Below are positions 35,130-44,225 of a stretch of DNA of 50,142 bases, one piece after another. Origin of the DNA: Candidatus Bathyarchaeota archaeon. GTDB lineage: Archaea; Thermoproteota; Bathyarchaeia; Bathyarchaeales; SOJC01. The position numbers and the translations under genes were made by a program. The first letter of the stretch is position 1, and every line of letters begins with the position of its first letter. The notes beneath the pieces are model-generated. The model searched no databases. It was not told the origin of the DNA and saw only the letters and a program-made list of their open reading frames with translations. Location of the stretch: NCBI GenBank assembly GCA_020351305.1, contig CP070730.1, forward strand, positions 665,153 through 715,294, read 5' to 3'.

Positions 35130-35477
35130 TCATGTGCTTGCTCGCGCTCGTTCTCGCATATACTCAGTGAAGTATAACTGGTCCCCTTTTGCGCAAAATA
35201 TAGCACCATTCCCAGCTTTCTCATGGAGTCGCTGCATTATGTGAATCTCGAGCAGTACAGCTCCTTCACCAAATATATGTTCAATAGCAGCAGCAAACTC
35301 CTCGATTTTCTCTGGGATCTCCCTTTTGCTTAGTTTGAAAGACTTCTCAAGGTGGTAGTATATTGCTTGTTTTCCCGAATCCCCTAAAGCAGAAAGCCCT
35401 TCATCTATAGCTTCCAATAGAAGATGCTCCAATTTTGTTCGTGAATTCGTGTTGTAGTTTTGTTGAACTGTTTTCAT
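35130..35477 (-). CDS. NitrOD5-like domain protein
   Basis: From the ATG at 35477 the product is 115 residues; the frame opens upstream to 35531, but those 18 residues are less plausible. The core LEHLLLEAIDEGLSALGDSGKQAIYYHLEKSF, then IPEKIEEFAAAIEHIFGEGAVLLEIHIMQRLHEK, matches the all-helical output domain known from thaumarchaeal signalling proteins (NitrOD5/DUF3227 type). Here it stands alone with a short tail. Role unknown; possibly a ligand-binding or protein-interaction module. Confidence 0.6.
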   Translation of the reverse strand: MKTVQQNYNTNSRTKLEHLLLEAIDEGLSALGDSGKQAIYYHLEKSFKLSKREIPEKIEEFAAAIEHIFGEGAVLLEIHIMQRLHEKAGNGAIFCAKGDQLYFTEYMRERARAST

Positions 35478-35721
35478 GGAGTACCCACATACATATCCTA
35501 TCGCAAGATTTGATATATAGCTTCGCTCCATGTTCGATATATTTCAAAACAGGATATATGTACGTGAGCTGACTTATCAGCCGACCGCAATAACCTAGCA
35601 TAAGAACGCGTCTATTATCATCCAACACAACACATAATCCTGATGTCAACTAAGTTTCTCCAGCTGCATTAGGCTTTTAAGCGAATGGCAGCTCTATCGG
35701 TCTTAATGGTGAAGAAGAATC

Positions 35722-36453
35722 TTGAGTTTTGCTGTAGAGGCTGAGGACCTTGCGAAGTCTTTTGGCAATATCAAAGCACTCGACGGTTTAAGCTTTCGGA
35801 TCAATCCAGGCGAGATTTATGGGCTTATTGGTCCTAATGGTGCTGGAAAAACAACAGCCCTCAGGATCATTTCAACACTCATTCTTCCTACTTCTGGATA
35901 TGTAAAAGTGCATGATCACGATGTGGTGGACGAAGCCTCAGTAGTTCGCAAACTGATAGCTTATCTTCCAGAAGAAGCAGGGGCTTACAAGAACCTCTCT
36001 GGCGAAGAGTATCTAAGATTCATGGCTTCGTTTAGCTTAAGAGAAAATGGTTCACTTGAAGAAATGGTTGCAATTGCAGCGCAAATTTCTGGACTTGGCA
36101 ACCGTTTGCGCGACAAAGTGAAAACTTACAGCAAAGGAATGAAAAGACGGCTTCTTGTTGCCAGAGCACTGATGACAAGACCAAAGTTGGCAGTGTTAGA
36201 TGAACCAACTAGTGGATTGGACGTTCTGCATTCCGTTCATGTCAGAGAAATAATTAAGCAACAAGTGAAGAAGTATGACGTCACTGTTTTGATCTCCAGC
36301 CACAACATGCTTGAAGTAGAATACTTGTGTGAAAAAGTTGCATTGATCAATCACGGGAAGATTATCGCAGAGGGAACACCTGATAAGCTGAAGATCGACA
36401 ATGATGTTGAAAATTTGGAGGAAGCTTTTGCTAAGGTGGTTGGTCTTGCTTAG
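35722..36453 (+). CDS. ABC transporter ATP-binding protein
   Basis: 243 residues from a TTG start after GAAGAAG. Walker A is GLIGPNGAGKTTALRI (about residues 34-49), the signature YSKGMKRRLLVARALM (about 138-153) is a relaxed LSGGQ, Walker B is KLAVLDEPTSGLD (about 158-170), and the switch His is in ISSHNM. The type is the NatA-like exporter class. It overlaps its permease gene, so the pair is translationally coupled. Substrate unknown. Confidence 0.93.
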   Translation: MSFAVEAEDLAKSFGNIKALDGLSFRINPGEIYGLIGPNGAGKTTALRIISTLILPTSGYVKVHDHDVVDEASVVRKLIAYLPEEAGAYKNLSGEEYLRFMASFSLRENGSLEEMVAIAAQISGLGNRLRDKVKTYSKGMKRRLLVARALMTRPKLAVLDEPTSGLDVLHSVHVREIIKQQVKKYDVTVLISSHNMLEVEYLCEKVALINHGKIIAEGTPDKLKIDNDVENLEEAFAKVVGLA

Positions 36454-37732
36454 AGGTCTAGGAAACGTAGTTGTGAAGGAGCTTAAGGAACTACTGCGTG
36501 ATCCGAAAATTCTGATTGGGATGATTGTTGTCCCATTAATAATGTTTCCAATCCTAGGATTTGCCATTAGAGGTTCAATAGAATCAGTAGAAGAACGCCT
36601 GCAGATGCTGCAGATAGGCGTTGTAGATTTTGATCGGCAGAGCGCTTCTGAAGACTTGAAAGCCTTCCTTCAGAATAACCTCACCGTGACACTCGTTAGT
36701 ATCAATGCTTCCGATATAGGTGAGGCTGTTAGGCTCCTTCAAACAGACACAAACGCGACAGATCTTATAATAATTCCTTCAGGATTCACACAAAATATCT
36801 CACAAGGAAATCCTGCATATGTTGAGATTTACAGCGTTTTTTCTGGTACAAGAGGGATAGCTGAGATAGCGAGCTCTTCAATTGTCAGTGAGTACCTTGA
36901 GTTTTATAGAAGAGATTTAGCTCCTGAACCCTTTAATACAATCTCAAAATCAATCGTTAAGGGAAAGCCCACTGATGTTCCACCAAGCACGCTTTTTACT
37001 ATAATGTCCTCTCAAGTTTTTGTCTTACCAACCACAATTAGCATATTACTGGTTTTCTCTATGCAAATCGCTGCAACTTCTGTAGCTTCAGAAAAGGAAG
37101 AAAAGACTTTGGAGACCCTTCTTAGTTTGCCCATAAGTCGATTCACTATCTTGGCTGGCAAGCTTGTGGGATCAATTATTGTGGCTGCTGTAGGCGCAGT
37201 TACCATAATGATAGGATTCAATTATTATATGGGATCTTTCATGCTTATGGGAGACGTTGGCAGTGGACCTGTGGATCTTGCAGCGATTGGTTTGGCTCCA
37301 ACGCCTTTGGGGTATGTTATCTTAGGTGCATCAATCTTCATGGCTTTGCTTTCAGCTCTTGCCTTGGCAATAATCATCTCAGCTTTTGCTCAGGATGTCA
37401 GAGGCGCACAATCGATCGTTGGGTATTTATATGTCCTAATCATGTTGCCAATGATCATCATAATGTTTACGGACTTCAACGCTCTGCCTTTAACAGCCAA
37501 AATTATTCTACTAGCGGTTCCTTATTCTCACCCAATGCTAGCAGCACAAGACATTATCACTGGAAACTATTTAGCAGCCGTTTCTGGCGTTATCTATGTT
37601 GGCCTATTCACAGTTGCCTTGCTCTATGCAGCTTCTAGATTATTTTCTACGGAGAAAATTCTGACTGCAAAGCTAAAATTTAGAGGATTGAAGTTTAAGA
37701 GAAAGAAGATTCAGAATTCTGAAAATCCATAA
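36446..37732 (+). CDS. ABC-2-type permease
   Basis: From the TTG at 36446, which has AAGGTGG six bases before it, the protein is 428 residues. An earlier ATG at 36401 would overlap the ATPase by 53 bases. The first helix (ILIGMIVVPLIMFPILGFAI) follows a basic VVKELKELLRDPK stretch typical of this family. A large extracytoplasmic loop follows (about residues 45-190). Then come helices VLPTTISILLVFSMQIAATSV, LVGSIIVAAVGAVTIMIGF, LGASIFMALLSALALAIII, YLYVLIMLPMIIIMF and GVIYVGLFTVALLYAA. It pairs with the ATPase as a NatAB-like exporter. Confidence 0.88.
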   Translation: MLRGLGNVVVKELKELLRDPKILIGMIVVPLIMFPILGFAIRGSIESVEERLQMLQIGVVDFDRQSASEDLKAFLQNNLTVTLVSINASDIGEAVRLLQTDTNATDLIIIPSGFTQNISQGNPAYVEIYSVFSGTRGIAEIASSSIVSEYLEFYRRDLAPEPFNTISKSIVKGKPTDVPPSTLFTIMSSQVFVLPTTISILLVFSMQIAATSVASEKEEKTLETLLSLPISRFTILAGKLVGSIIVAAVGAVTIMIGFNYYMGSFMLMGDVGSGPVDLAAIGLAPTPLGYVILGASIFMALLSALALAIIISAFAQDVRGAQSIVGYLYVLIMLPMIIIMFTDFNALPLTAKIILLAVPYSHPMLAAQDIITGNYLAAVSGVIYVGLFTVALLYAASRLFSTEKILTAKLKFRGLKFKRKKIQNSENP

Positions 37733-37864
37733 TAGGAGAGAAGATCTGGCAGAAAATGTTTTGAGCTCCGAATGCATGCGTAATTAATAGGCCCACTTTA
37801 ACCAATTTTGTGCTTTATTTGGAACTCTTAAGGTTTAAGAGGATCGATTGCTATCCTATTTTTT

Positions 37865-38175
37865 GCTGGTGAGCTGGCGGATGGCTCCGAGCTTACAAAA
37901 AGCTTGAGGAAACTCCGCCCACAGTACAGACTTGCAGCATCTGTAAAGGTGTAGGGCGAGAGCCTTGGCAACAGAGCAGAAACGAAACGTCCATCCAGCA
38001 TGTGGCGATGATTCATGTTAAGTTGTCGAGGACGCTGGTTGTGAAGCGTTGAAACGGCTGTCCTGCAAGGTGTAAGGGCAAATAGGCGCTTGTGAAGAGC
38101 TGTATGAAGCGCGGGTTGCCCGATTAGCTGAATGCCATCTTTGAACAAAAGGCGGGTTATGTCCAGCACACCAGC
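37865..38175 (+). ncRNA. rnpB: RNase P RNA (archaeal)
   Basis: About 311 bases. Ends pair as P1 (GCUGGUG at 37865-37871 with CACCAGC at 38169-38175) and P2 (GCUGG at 37873-37877 with CCAGC at 38163-38167). The conserved core is present: GAGGAAACUCCGCCC (37906-37920, CR-I), ACAGAGCAGAAACGAAAC (37971-37988, CR-IV region) and GGCGGGUUAUGUCC (38151-38164, CR-V), the partner of CR-I in P4. It removes 5' leaders from pre-tRNAs. The UUUU tract after 38176 may end it. No protein frame over the region is credible. Confidence 0.9.
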
Positions 38176-38334
38176 CTTTTATTAAACAATAAGCTTTTTG
38201 CACGAGCGCATCGCAGACGACAACTACATTTGTAAGTGGCTCAAGACGCGGAACAAGCCACCGAACTCTAGAAAACGGATTCGAATACGAAACAGAAATG
38301 GACGGAATGAAATTATTCAGAAAACGCGAATAAC

Positions 38335-38358
38335 TTCTCTTTTTTTTCTCTTTTTTTC
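38335..38358 (+). terminator. Pyrimidine-rich tract, possible terminator
   Basis: TTCTC, eight T, CTC, seven T and CC occur in tandem, about 160 bases past the RNase P RNA end and 50 before the Lrp-like gene. T-rich tracts act as archaeal terminators, so this may stop read-through. Confidence 0.35.
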
Positions 38359-38404
38359 CGCAAATCATATAGATGAAGCACATAAAGTATACTTATGATG
38401 CAAA

Positions 38405-38911
38405 ATGTCAAGAATAAGAGACATTGATTACAAAATTCTTTTTGAGTTAATGAAAAACTCAAAGATAAGTGATAGGAAATTATCTAAGAAGATTGGTGTT
38501 TCTCAGCCTACTATTACCAGAAGGAGAACAAGACTTGAAAAGAACATAATTGACACTTACACTGTCATCCCATCGTGGGAGGGAATAGGATATGAAATAT
38601 TCGCAATCACACTTGTCAAGGTTAAACCAGAAGTTGCAACAAAAAACAAGTCAAAGATTGCTCGAAAAAGAGGACTAGAATTTCTAATGAGTCAACCGAA
38701 TATTATTATGGGCGGCGGTTGCAGAGGAATGGGAATGAGTGTCTTTCATATCTCCCTCCATAAAAACTACTCAGACTATGATGACTGGATGCTACGCTTA
38801 AGAAGCGAAATGGGAGACCTAATAGAAGATGCTCAATCAATTCTAGTGAATTTACGTGGAAAAGAGCTCTTAAAGCCTCTAAATTTAAAATACTTAGCAG
38901 GAACAAAATAA
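38405..38911 (+). CDS. Lrp/AsnC-like transcriptional regulator
   Basis: 168 residues. Residues about 5-65 form an AsnC-type helix-turn-helix: IDYKILFELMKNSKISDRKLSKKIGVSQPTITRRRTRLEKNIID. The C-terminal half (FAITLVKVKP, GGGCRGMGMSVFHISLHKN, DWMLRLRSEMG) has the beta-alpha-beta plan of the ligand-sensing RAM domain, though with weak identity to it. It lies between the RNase P RNA and the PQQ/dockerin gene and could regulate that gene (inference). An alternating CGCGCGCGC tract follows its stop at 38918-38928. Confidence 0.8.
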   Translation: MSRIRDIDYKILFELMKNSKISDRKLSKKIGVSQPTITRRRTRLEKNIIDTYTVIPSWEGIGYEIFAITLVKVKPEVATKNKSKIARKRGLEFLMSQPNIIMGGGCRGMGMSVFHISLHKNYSDYDDWMLRLRSEMGDLIEDAQSILVNLRGKELLKPLNLKYLAGTK

Positions 38912-39036
38912 TTCCCTCGCGCGCGCATTATTATACATTAAGATGCGCTTGCTACTTAATAGAAAATTCTTTCACAAATCATAAATGCACTCGCGAAATA
39001 ATAATGTACGATATCCTTTAAGGAGAAAGGAGAAGA

Positions 39037-41604
39037 TTGAATCAACTTAAAATAGTGAGTATGAGGGCTGTAATACCATTCAGCCTTGTTTTAATTTTAT
39101 TGACTTGTATTACTTCAGTACCTGTGAATGTGAGGGCACACTATCCTAGTGCTGTGATAACCAGCTCGGGTGCGACTATCACACCAAATATAGATGGACA
39201 GTTTTCCGCAGGCGAGTGGGATGACGCGACCCCTTATCCTTTAGTCGACGCTTACACAGCTTACGGCTATTTCAAGAACAGCTGGGACTATCTCTATATC
39301 TTAATTGACGTCCCAACTACTATGCCCCAATATTCCTTCTTTCGTATGAGCTTTGACACTGGACATGATGAGGTTTATACCGCGGGCCACGATGATGATT
39401 TTCTTATTACCTCAGATGGGACAACATACCACTATGTCTCTAACGGAACTATAACACCAACAGGAGGGGATGAGTTTTGGGCTGACTATCATGAACACTG
39501 TTCGCCCTTCAACCCGTCCTACCTTCACCATGATGGCTTAGAGGGAGCCACGGGATTCAGCACCAGCCCAAATGACGCGGAGAGTCACAGGATATATGAG
39601 TTTTGCATTCCGTTGGATCTGCTTGGCCTCAACTCTTGGGCTGCGGAAAGAACGATCGGTTTCGCCCTCAGTGGCCCTCAGCGAGATGGAATGGGCGCGT
39701 GGCAATGGCCGGCTCACCAAACTGCAGGAGGATCCCGACCTCTAAGTGACTATGGCAACCTTGAGCTGGCATACTTCGGGGTCTTGGAGGGCGATCCTTT
39801 CACTCTGCTGGGGAACTTCCACGTTCGCTTTCTTGTCAATCCGCCAGTGCTCAATGTTACCGTAAGGAAGAGCAGCAACATAGACATGGAGTCGCTTCAG
39901 ATCAGTTATGGATCGCCAATTGACGTCTCCGGACAGCTGATCGACCCGGGTCTGGGGGGCATTCTCCTCTTGGAAGTTGAGACCGAGTACATCATCAACG
40001 ACGAATTCTATGAACTCACTGTTCACCCTCATACGCGAGCCGATGATTGGCCGATGTTCCGGCATGACCCAAGCAACAACGCGTTCTCCACGTCCCCCGC
40101 GCCTGGCACAAATCGAACATCGTGGGCTACTCCCATCGGTGTGAGTCCCCATGGAGTGTGTGTAGCCGGCGAAAACACCTACATATCAACGAGCGAGGGT
40201 ATGATCGTCGCGCTCGACGCTTTGAGCGGAGATTCGATTTGGCAGTACCAAACCGTGGGTCAAGCCCCCGGAACCCCTGCGGTCTCGAATGGAGTCGTTT
40301 ACATCGGCGCATCCAATCTGACCTCCCTTGACTACAGGCTCTACGCGCTGAACGCGTCGACAGGCCTCCCTATCTGGAACTACACCACTGGCGGACCGAT
40401 CGCTTCATCACCGACGGTAGCAAACGGCACCATCTACGTTGGCGCCAACGATGGGCTGCTCTATGCGCTGCAAGATTCTGGAGCGCTGCTATGGACGTAT
40501 AGCACCGGCGCCCCGATTGGCATGTCCAGTCCCACCGTCAGCGACATCGGCGTCGTGTTCATCGGGAACCTCGGAGGAAAGGTCTTCGCCCTGAACGCGA
40601 AGAATGGCGCCCACATCTGGAACTTCACCACTGGCGGCGGTATAACGACCTCCCCGGCGACCGCTCATGGCATGGTCTACGCGGGATCCGCCGACAACAA
40701 CGTCTACGGCCTGAACGCGTCTACTGGCGTGAAGATCTGGAACTATACAACCGGTGACGGAGTGCCATTCTCGAGTCCCGCCCTCGGCTACGGCAACGTC
40801 TACGTAGGCTCCTTGGATCACAACCTCTATGCGCTGGATGCCACCACCGGCAGCCATGTCTGGAACTACACAACGAAGGGGGATATCCTCTCATCCCCAG
40901 CAGTTGCTGACGGCAAAGTCTACCTGGGAACCAGCTTGGACGATGATACGGTCTACGCTTTCAACGCCTCCACGGGCGAAGTTCTGTGGACCTATGCGAC
41001 CGGCCTATCGTCATATAGAGCCAGCCCCGCCGTCGCCTATGGAAACGTCTACTTGGGCACGTTCAACAAGAGGGTCTACTGCTTCGGCCCCGAGCATGAC
41101 GTGGCCGTCCTCGACGTGCAACTCTCTAAAACAGTTGTCGGACAAGGGTACCCTGTGAACATCGACATCGCTCTTCGAAATAACGGCGACGTCAACGAAA
41201 TCATCCACACTCAGGTCCATTACAACGGACTCATTGACATATATCAAATGGCTGTCTGTGCAGAATGCACTGCAACATCAATAATCGAATGGAACACAAC
41301 TGAGGTGCCAAAAGGTAACTACACCATAACCGCAACCGCTCTTCCTATACCCGGAGAATTCCAAATAAGCGACAATACTGTAGTTGATGGCTGGGTTTTC
41401 TTAACCATTCTTGGAGATGTTAACGGTGACGAAATAGTGGACATCTCAGACATTACAATGACCATTGCTGTCTTTGGGAAGACTAATAGCAGCTATGGAT
41501 GGCTCGCACCTACATGGATCGTAAACATGGATGTTAATGACGATGGCATAATCGACATCACAGACATCGTCGCAGTCATCGGGCAATTCGGCAGTTCATG
41601 GTGA
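39037..41604 (+). CDS. Exported CBM9-like / PQQ-propeller / CARDB / dockerin protein
   Basis: 855 residues from a TTG start behind AGGAGAAAGGAG; ATG 39061 is the alternative. A signal peptide (SLVLILLTCITSV) leads to a CBM9/DOMON-like domain (about 50-260; IDGQFSAGEWDDA). A linker follows, then a PQQ-type beta-propeller at about 345-690 with repeats such as VYIGASN..LYALNASTG..IWNYTTGG. A CARDB domain (about 695-785) and dockerin (GDVNGDEIVDISDI; MDVNDDGIIDITDI) end in FGSSW. The propeller region is GC-rich (40501-40560 holds 40 G/C of 60) while the 5' end and the CARDB-dockerin end are AT-rich (41221-41280: 25 of 60). It may bind carbohydrate at the cell surface. Confidence 0.85.
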   Translation: MNQLKIVSMRAVIPFSLVLILLTCITSVPVNVRAHYPSAVITSSGATITPNIDGQFSAGEWDDATPYPLVDAYTAYGYFKNSWDYLYILIDVPTTMPQYSFFRMSFDTGHDEVYTAGHDDDFLITSDGTTYHYVSNGTITPTGGDEFWADYHEHCSPFNPSYLHHDGLEGATGFSTSPNDAESHRIYEFCIPLDLLGLNSWAAERTIGFALSGPQRDGMGAWQWPAHQTAGGSRPLSDYGNLELAYFGVLEGDPFTLLGNFHVRFLVNPPVLNVTVRKSSNIDMESLQISYGSPIDVSGQLIDPGLGGILLLEVETEYIINDEFYELTVHPHTRADDWPMFRHDPSNNAFSTSPAPGTNRTSWATPIGVSPHGVCVAGENTYISTSEGMIVALDALSGDSIWQYQTVGQAPGTPAVSNGVVYIGASNLTSLDYRLYALNASTGLPIWNYTTGGPIASSPTVANGTIYVGANDGLLYALQDSGALLWTYSTGAPIGMSSPTVSDIGVVFIGNLGGKVFALNAKNGAHIWNFTTGGGITTSPATAHGMVYAGSADNNVYGLNASTGVKIWNYTTGDGVPFSSPALGYGNVYVGSLDHNLYALDATTGSHVWNYTTKGDILSSPAVADGKVYLGTSLDDDTVYAFNASTGEVLWTYATGLSSYRASPAVAYGNVYLGTFNKRVYCFGPEHDVAVLDVQLSKTVVGQGYPVNIDIALRNNGDVNEIIHTQVHYNGLIDIYQMAVCAECTATSIIEWNTTEVPKGNYTITATALPIPGEFQISDNTVVDGWVFLTILGDVNGDEIVDISDITMTIAVFGKTNSSYGWLAPTWIVNMDVNDDGIIDITDIVAVIGQFGSSW

Positions 41605-41752
41605 TATGCACAATATTGGAAGTGGTAGATGGATTGATGCAAAACCTGTCTAGCCCTAACATCTCCTTCTGAACATCAAAGCGAGCGCGAATTTACAGCT
41701 GTAACTTACCTATTGGTCTCTTCAAGCAGGGCATTTTCACTACCCTTTTTTC

Positions 41753-42217
41753 TCACTTGAGCTCCTCTTGTCTGCCCATTTTGTTTTTAGCGGAATTATC
41801 GCGCATTTTGCCAGCGACTTTGTTTATTTCTTGATTTGCTAGATTGTCCATTCTCTCAATGAACCTATCTGTTCTTGGAACATGAATGAAGGAGATTTTT
41901 TTAAATCTCTCTTTGATAGCAATTGCCTCTCTCCACAGGTGGCGCATATTAGGATGCTTGACTTTCCATTCTCCATTCATCTGCTTCACAACAAGCTTAC
42001 TATCTGAGTAGCAGGCAGCTTCAACACCAAAATTAAGTGCGGATTTAAGAGAAAGAATCAAAGCTTTATACTCAGCTTGATTGTTGGTCCAAACTCCAAT
42101 ATACTCAGAGTGTTCTCTTAACACCCTGTCTTGCTCATCTAAAATCATAAACGCTATCGCTGAATGACCAGGATTTCCCCAACAAGCCCCATCTGAATAA
42201 ATCTTAAGTCTAAACAT
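41753..42217 (-). CDS. rnhA: Ribonuclease HI
   Basis: 154 residues from the ATG at 42217. Active-site residues are in IYSDGACWGNPG (Asp), NNQAEYKAL (Glu), CYSDSKLVVKQ (Asp) and the terminal MDNLANQEINK region (Asp). It lacks the basic protrusion of the E. coli enzyme, as is usual for archaeal forms. The frame extends to 42265, but the extra 16 residues precede the conserved MFRLKIYSDGA start. It cleaves RNA in RNA-DNA hybrids. Convergent with the dockerin gene. Confidence 0.92.
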   Translation of the reverse strand: MFRLKIYSDGACWGNPGHSAIAFMILDEQDRVLREHSEYIGVWTNNQAEYKALILSLKSALNFGVEAACYSDSKLVVKQMNGEWKVKHPNMRHLWREAIAIKERFKKISFIHVPRTDRFIERMDNLANQEINKVAGKMRDNSAKNKMGRQEELK

Positions 42218-42356
42218 CAAAACCCCATGGTGAAGAAGTGTCTGCAGCTTCAGATGTTCTTTCAACCATTTTAAGCTTATTCACCACAATGTGACATAAC
42301 TTTTCGTTCCTTATGGAGGAATTGTCATCACAGCGCGCCTTTGTGAAAGGATTTTA

Positions 42357-43439
42357 ATGTTATTTCTTAATTTGTATGGGGCTAAGAATAAGGTGCCAAC
42401 GTCTTTCAACATGAACAAGCAATTAAATAAGATGAAAAAGTTAGCTTGGAAAATAGCGAGGGAGAGAAAGAAGGAGAGAGATGTGGTTGCCATCCTCCTT
42501 TTTGGCTCTGTGGCTAAGCGCACTCCACATCCTGAAAGCGATATCGACCTTGTCCTCATAAAAGATTCACAGGAAAACTCTATTGAGAGAGAGCAAGTCG
42601 TTGAGGAAAAAATAAAAATTGACCTATGGAAACACTCATCCTCTTTCTATGAACAACTGTTTGAAAAGAATTGGTCTCCTGAAAAAATGTTCCAATACTC
42701 ACTATTCTTAAACATCCTTCAAGAATGTGAAATACTTTACGATAAAGATTCGAGATTCAATAGATACAAGAAAGATGCTCTGAAATGGAAATGGTCAACA
42801 AAATGTAAATAATTTGTTAGAAATGATGTAAAGCAAGCTTTTAATGACTTCAAGCATGGTCACTATAATAGATTTGAAAAACTAGTTTGCATGAGGAAAA
42901 TTTTCCTACTCCTCACCTGCATGGGACTTTTAAAAATTGATAAACCTGTGAGTATCAGGAATAAAGACTATTACCTGAAATGCAAAGAATACTTTTCCAC
43001 AGAAGACTATGAAAAAATATTTGGTAAGATTCAGAAGAGACAGGAGATAGGGTCGCTGATTAACAAAACAATACAAGTTTTTTATAATGAAGTAAAGAAT
43101 CGAGAGCCCTGGACAGAATTAAAAGATGCAGAAAATCATTTTTTAAATAAGGAGGATTTCTTGGCTACAATATCACTGCAAAATGGTGCATATTATCTCG
43201 GATATGTAGGACTATCAAATAGGGGCTGCAAAGCGAAAAATCGAGGATTTTTATATCCAGAATCTGAGATAGGATTGATAAGGAAAACGAACGAGTGTTG
43301 GAAAGAATATCATGACCTTTACAGCAAGATACATAATGTTGAAGCATGGGATGATAGGGAGATAAATTCTGCATTCAATTATCTTTTAAATCTCTCAAGA
43401 GAAAAAGACATAGGCGCGCCACCATTTTTAGATTTATGA
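42357..43439 (+). pseudogene. Nucleotidyltransferase with C-terminal helical domain, broken by an in-frame TAA
   Basis: One frame runs from ATG 42357 (AAAGG upstream) to the stop at 43437-43439, interrupted only by TAA at 42810-42812 (codon 152). The first part is a minimal nucleotidyltransferase: LLFGSVAKRTPHPESDIDLVL (GS..DxD) and KIDLW as the third carboxylate. After the stop the frame continues as FVRNDVKQAFNDFKHGHYNRFEKL, then the 182-residue part that starts with an internal ATG at 42891. The downstream part is helical (EDYEKIFGKIQKRQEIGSLI). This looks like a nonsense mutation in a two-domain protein, or two proteins made separately. A sequencing error cannot be excluded. Confidence 0.7.
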
Positions 43440-43542
43440 AAAAATGCGCGCGCACAAACTCTTTTGGTTTCACTATTCTCTCTACTTCATTGGATTTCTC
43501 TACTTCAATTGCTCTAAATAGTCCTTAGGAGGATTTTTGTGT

Positions 43543-43716
43543 GTGTTGGGTATGCCTTTGAAGATTCATTGTGACGCATGCAGGGCTGTGCTCTATGAGG
43601 GCAAGTATGTGAAGTCTCCCCATGAGATTATAGTAAGTTGCGAAGGTAAATGCCCCAACTGTCACAGAAAACTCTCTCATATTCCAAAGACTGTTGAAGT
43701 GATGCCAGTTGAATAG
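43543..43716 (+). CDS. Small zinc-ribbon protein
   Basis: 57 residues from GTG 43543, ten bases after AGGAGG (43527-43532); ATG 43552 would be 19 bases away. Sequence features are HCDACRAVLYEG, then SCEGKCPNCHRKL, giving Cys-x2-Cys and Cys-x2-Cys ligands for one zinc. It belongs to the group of short archaeal zinc ribbons of unknown role. MazG follows after 94 bases on the same strand. Confidence 0.72.
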   Translation: MLGMPLKIHCDACRAVLYEGKYVKSPHEIIVSCEGKCPNCHRKLSHIPKTVEVMPVE

Positions 43717-43810
43717 GCATGCCCGACATAAATCAGTAGCTTATTTTCATCTCTGTTTCTTGGAAAAATCATAAAATAGTCTTGCGACACTTCTATGTTG
43801 GTGAGTTGCT

Positions 43811-44137
43811 TTGTCAGTGACTATGAGAGATGCTCAACATCTTTGTTGGAAGAACTTCAGGAAAATTAATGACAAGCTTGATCCTGAGAGAGGGAGAGGT
43901 TGGACTCCTTTTGTGATGGTTACTGATCTGCTTGAAGAAGCTGGTGAGGTAGCTGGCGTTGTAAAGGGTTTGGAAGGTTTCAAACCGCCTGATAAGCGCA
44001 AAACAAAAGAAATGTTAGCCACAGAGCTCTCAGACATGTTGTATATAATTTTCGTTCTTGCAGAGAACTACGGTGTAAACCTTGAAGAGGTATTTCTACA
44101 GACTGTAAACGATTACATACTGAGATTCATCAAGTGA
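43811..44137 (+). CDS. MazG-like nucleotide pyrophosphohydrolase
   Basis: 108 residues from a TTG start at 43811 (ATG at 43823 is also possible). The MazG fold signature is VTDLLEEAGEVAGVVKGLEG (about residues 38-57), with its EExxE metal ligands, followed by TELSDMLYIIFVLAENYGVNLEEVF carrying the E..D motif. MazG proteins hydrolyse aberrant NTPs. Length suits the stand-alone archaeal form. Confidence 0.85.
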   Translation: MSVTMRDAQHLCWKNFRKINDKLDPERGRGWTPFVMVTDLLEEAGEVAGVVKGLEGFKPPDKRKTKEMLATELSDMLYIIFVLAENYGVNLEEVFLQTVNDYILRFIK

Positions 44138-44225
44138 CCCATCGCTGTTGTGCATGAATTCTCACTAAAGCTTCAATCACTTCCATTTTTATATGGCAAA
44201 TCAGTATACGGTTTTAGGTTTCCAC

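Noticed and set aside
37828-38383. Two minus-strand frames (113 and 121 residues) over the RNase P RNA region
   Set aside because: The plus strand holds conserved RNase P RNA blocks with paired ends, so the frames are shadows of RNA.
38198-38398. Plus-strand 66-residue basic frame after the RNase P RNA
   Set aside because: Starts at a weak TTG with no ribosome binding site, is low-complexity basic sequence, and runs through the pyrimidine tract; no family recognised.
40829-41158. Additional frames in the GC-rich propeller region (for example 40489-40857 and 40829-41158)
   Set aside because: GC-rich DNA has few stops, so long shadow frames are expected; the PQQ frame is clearly the real one.
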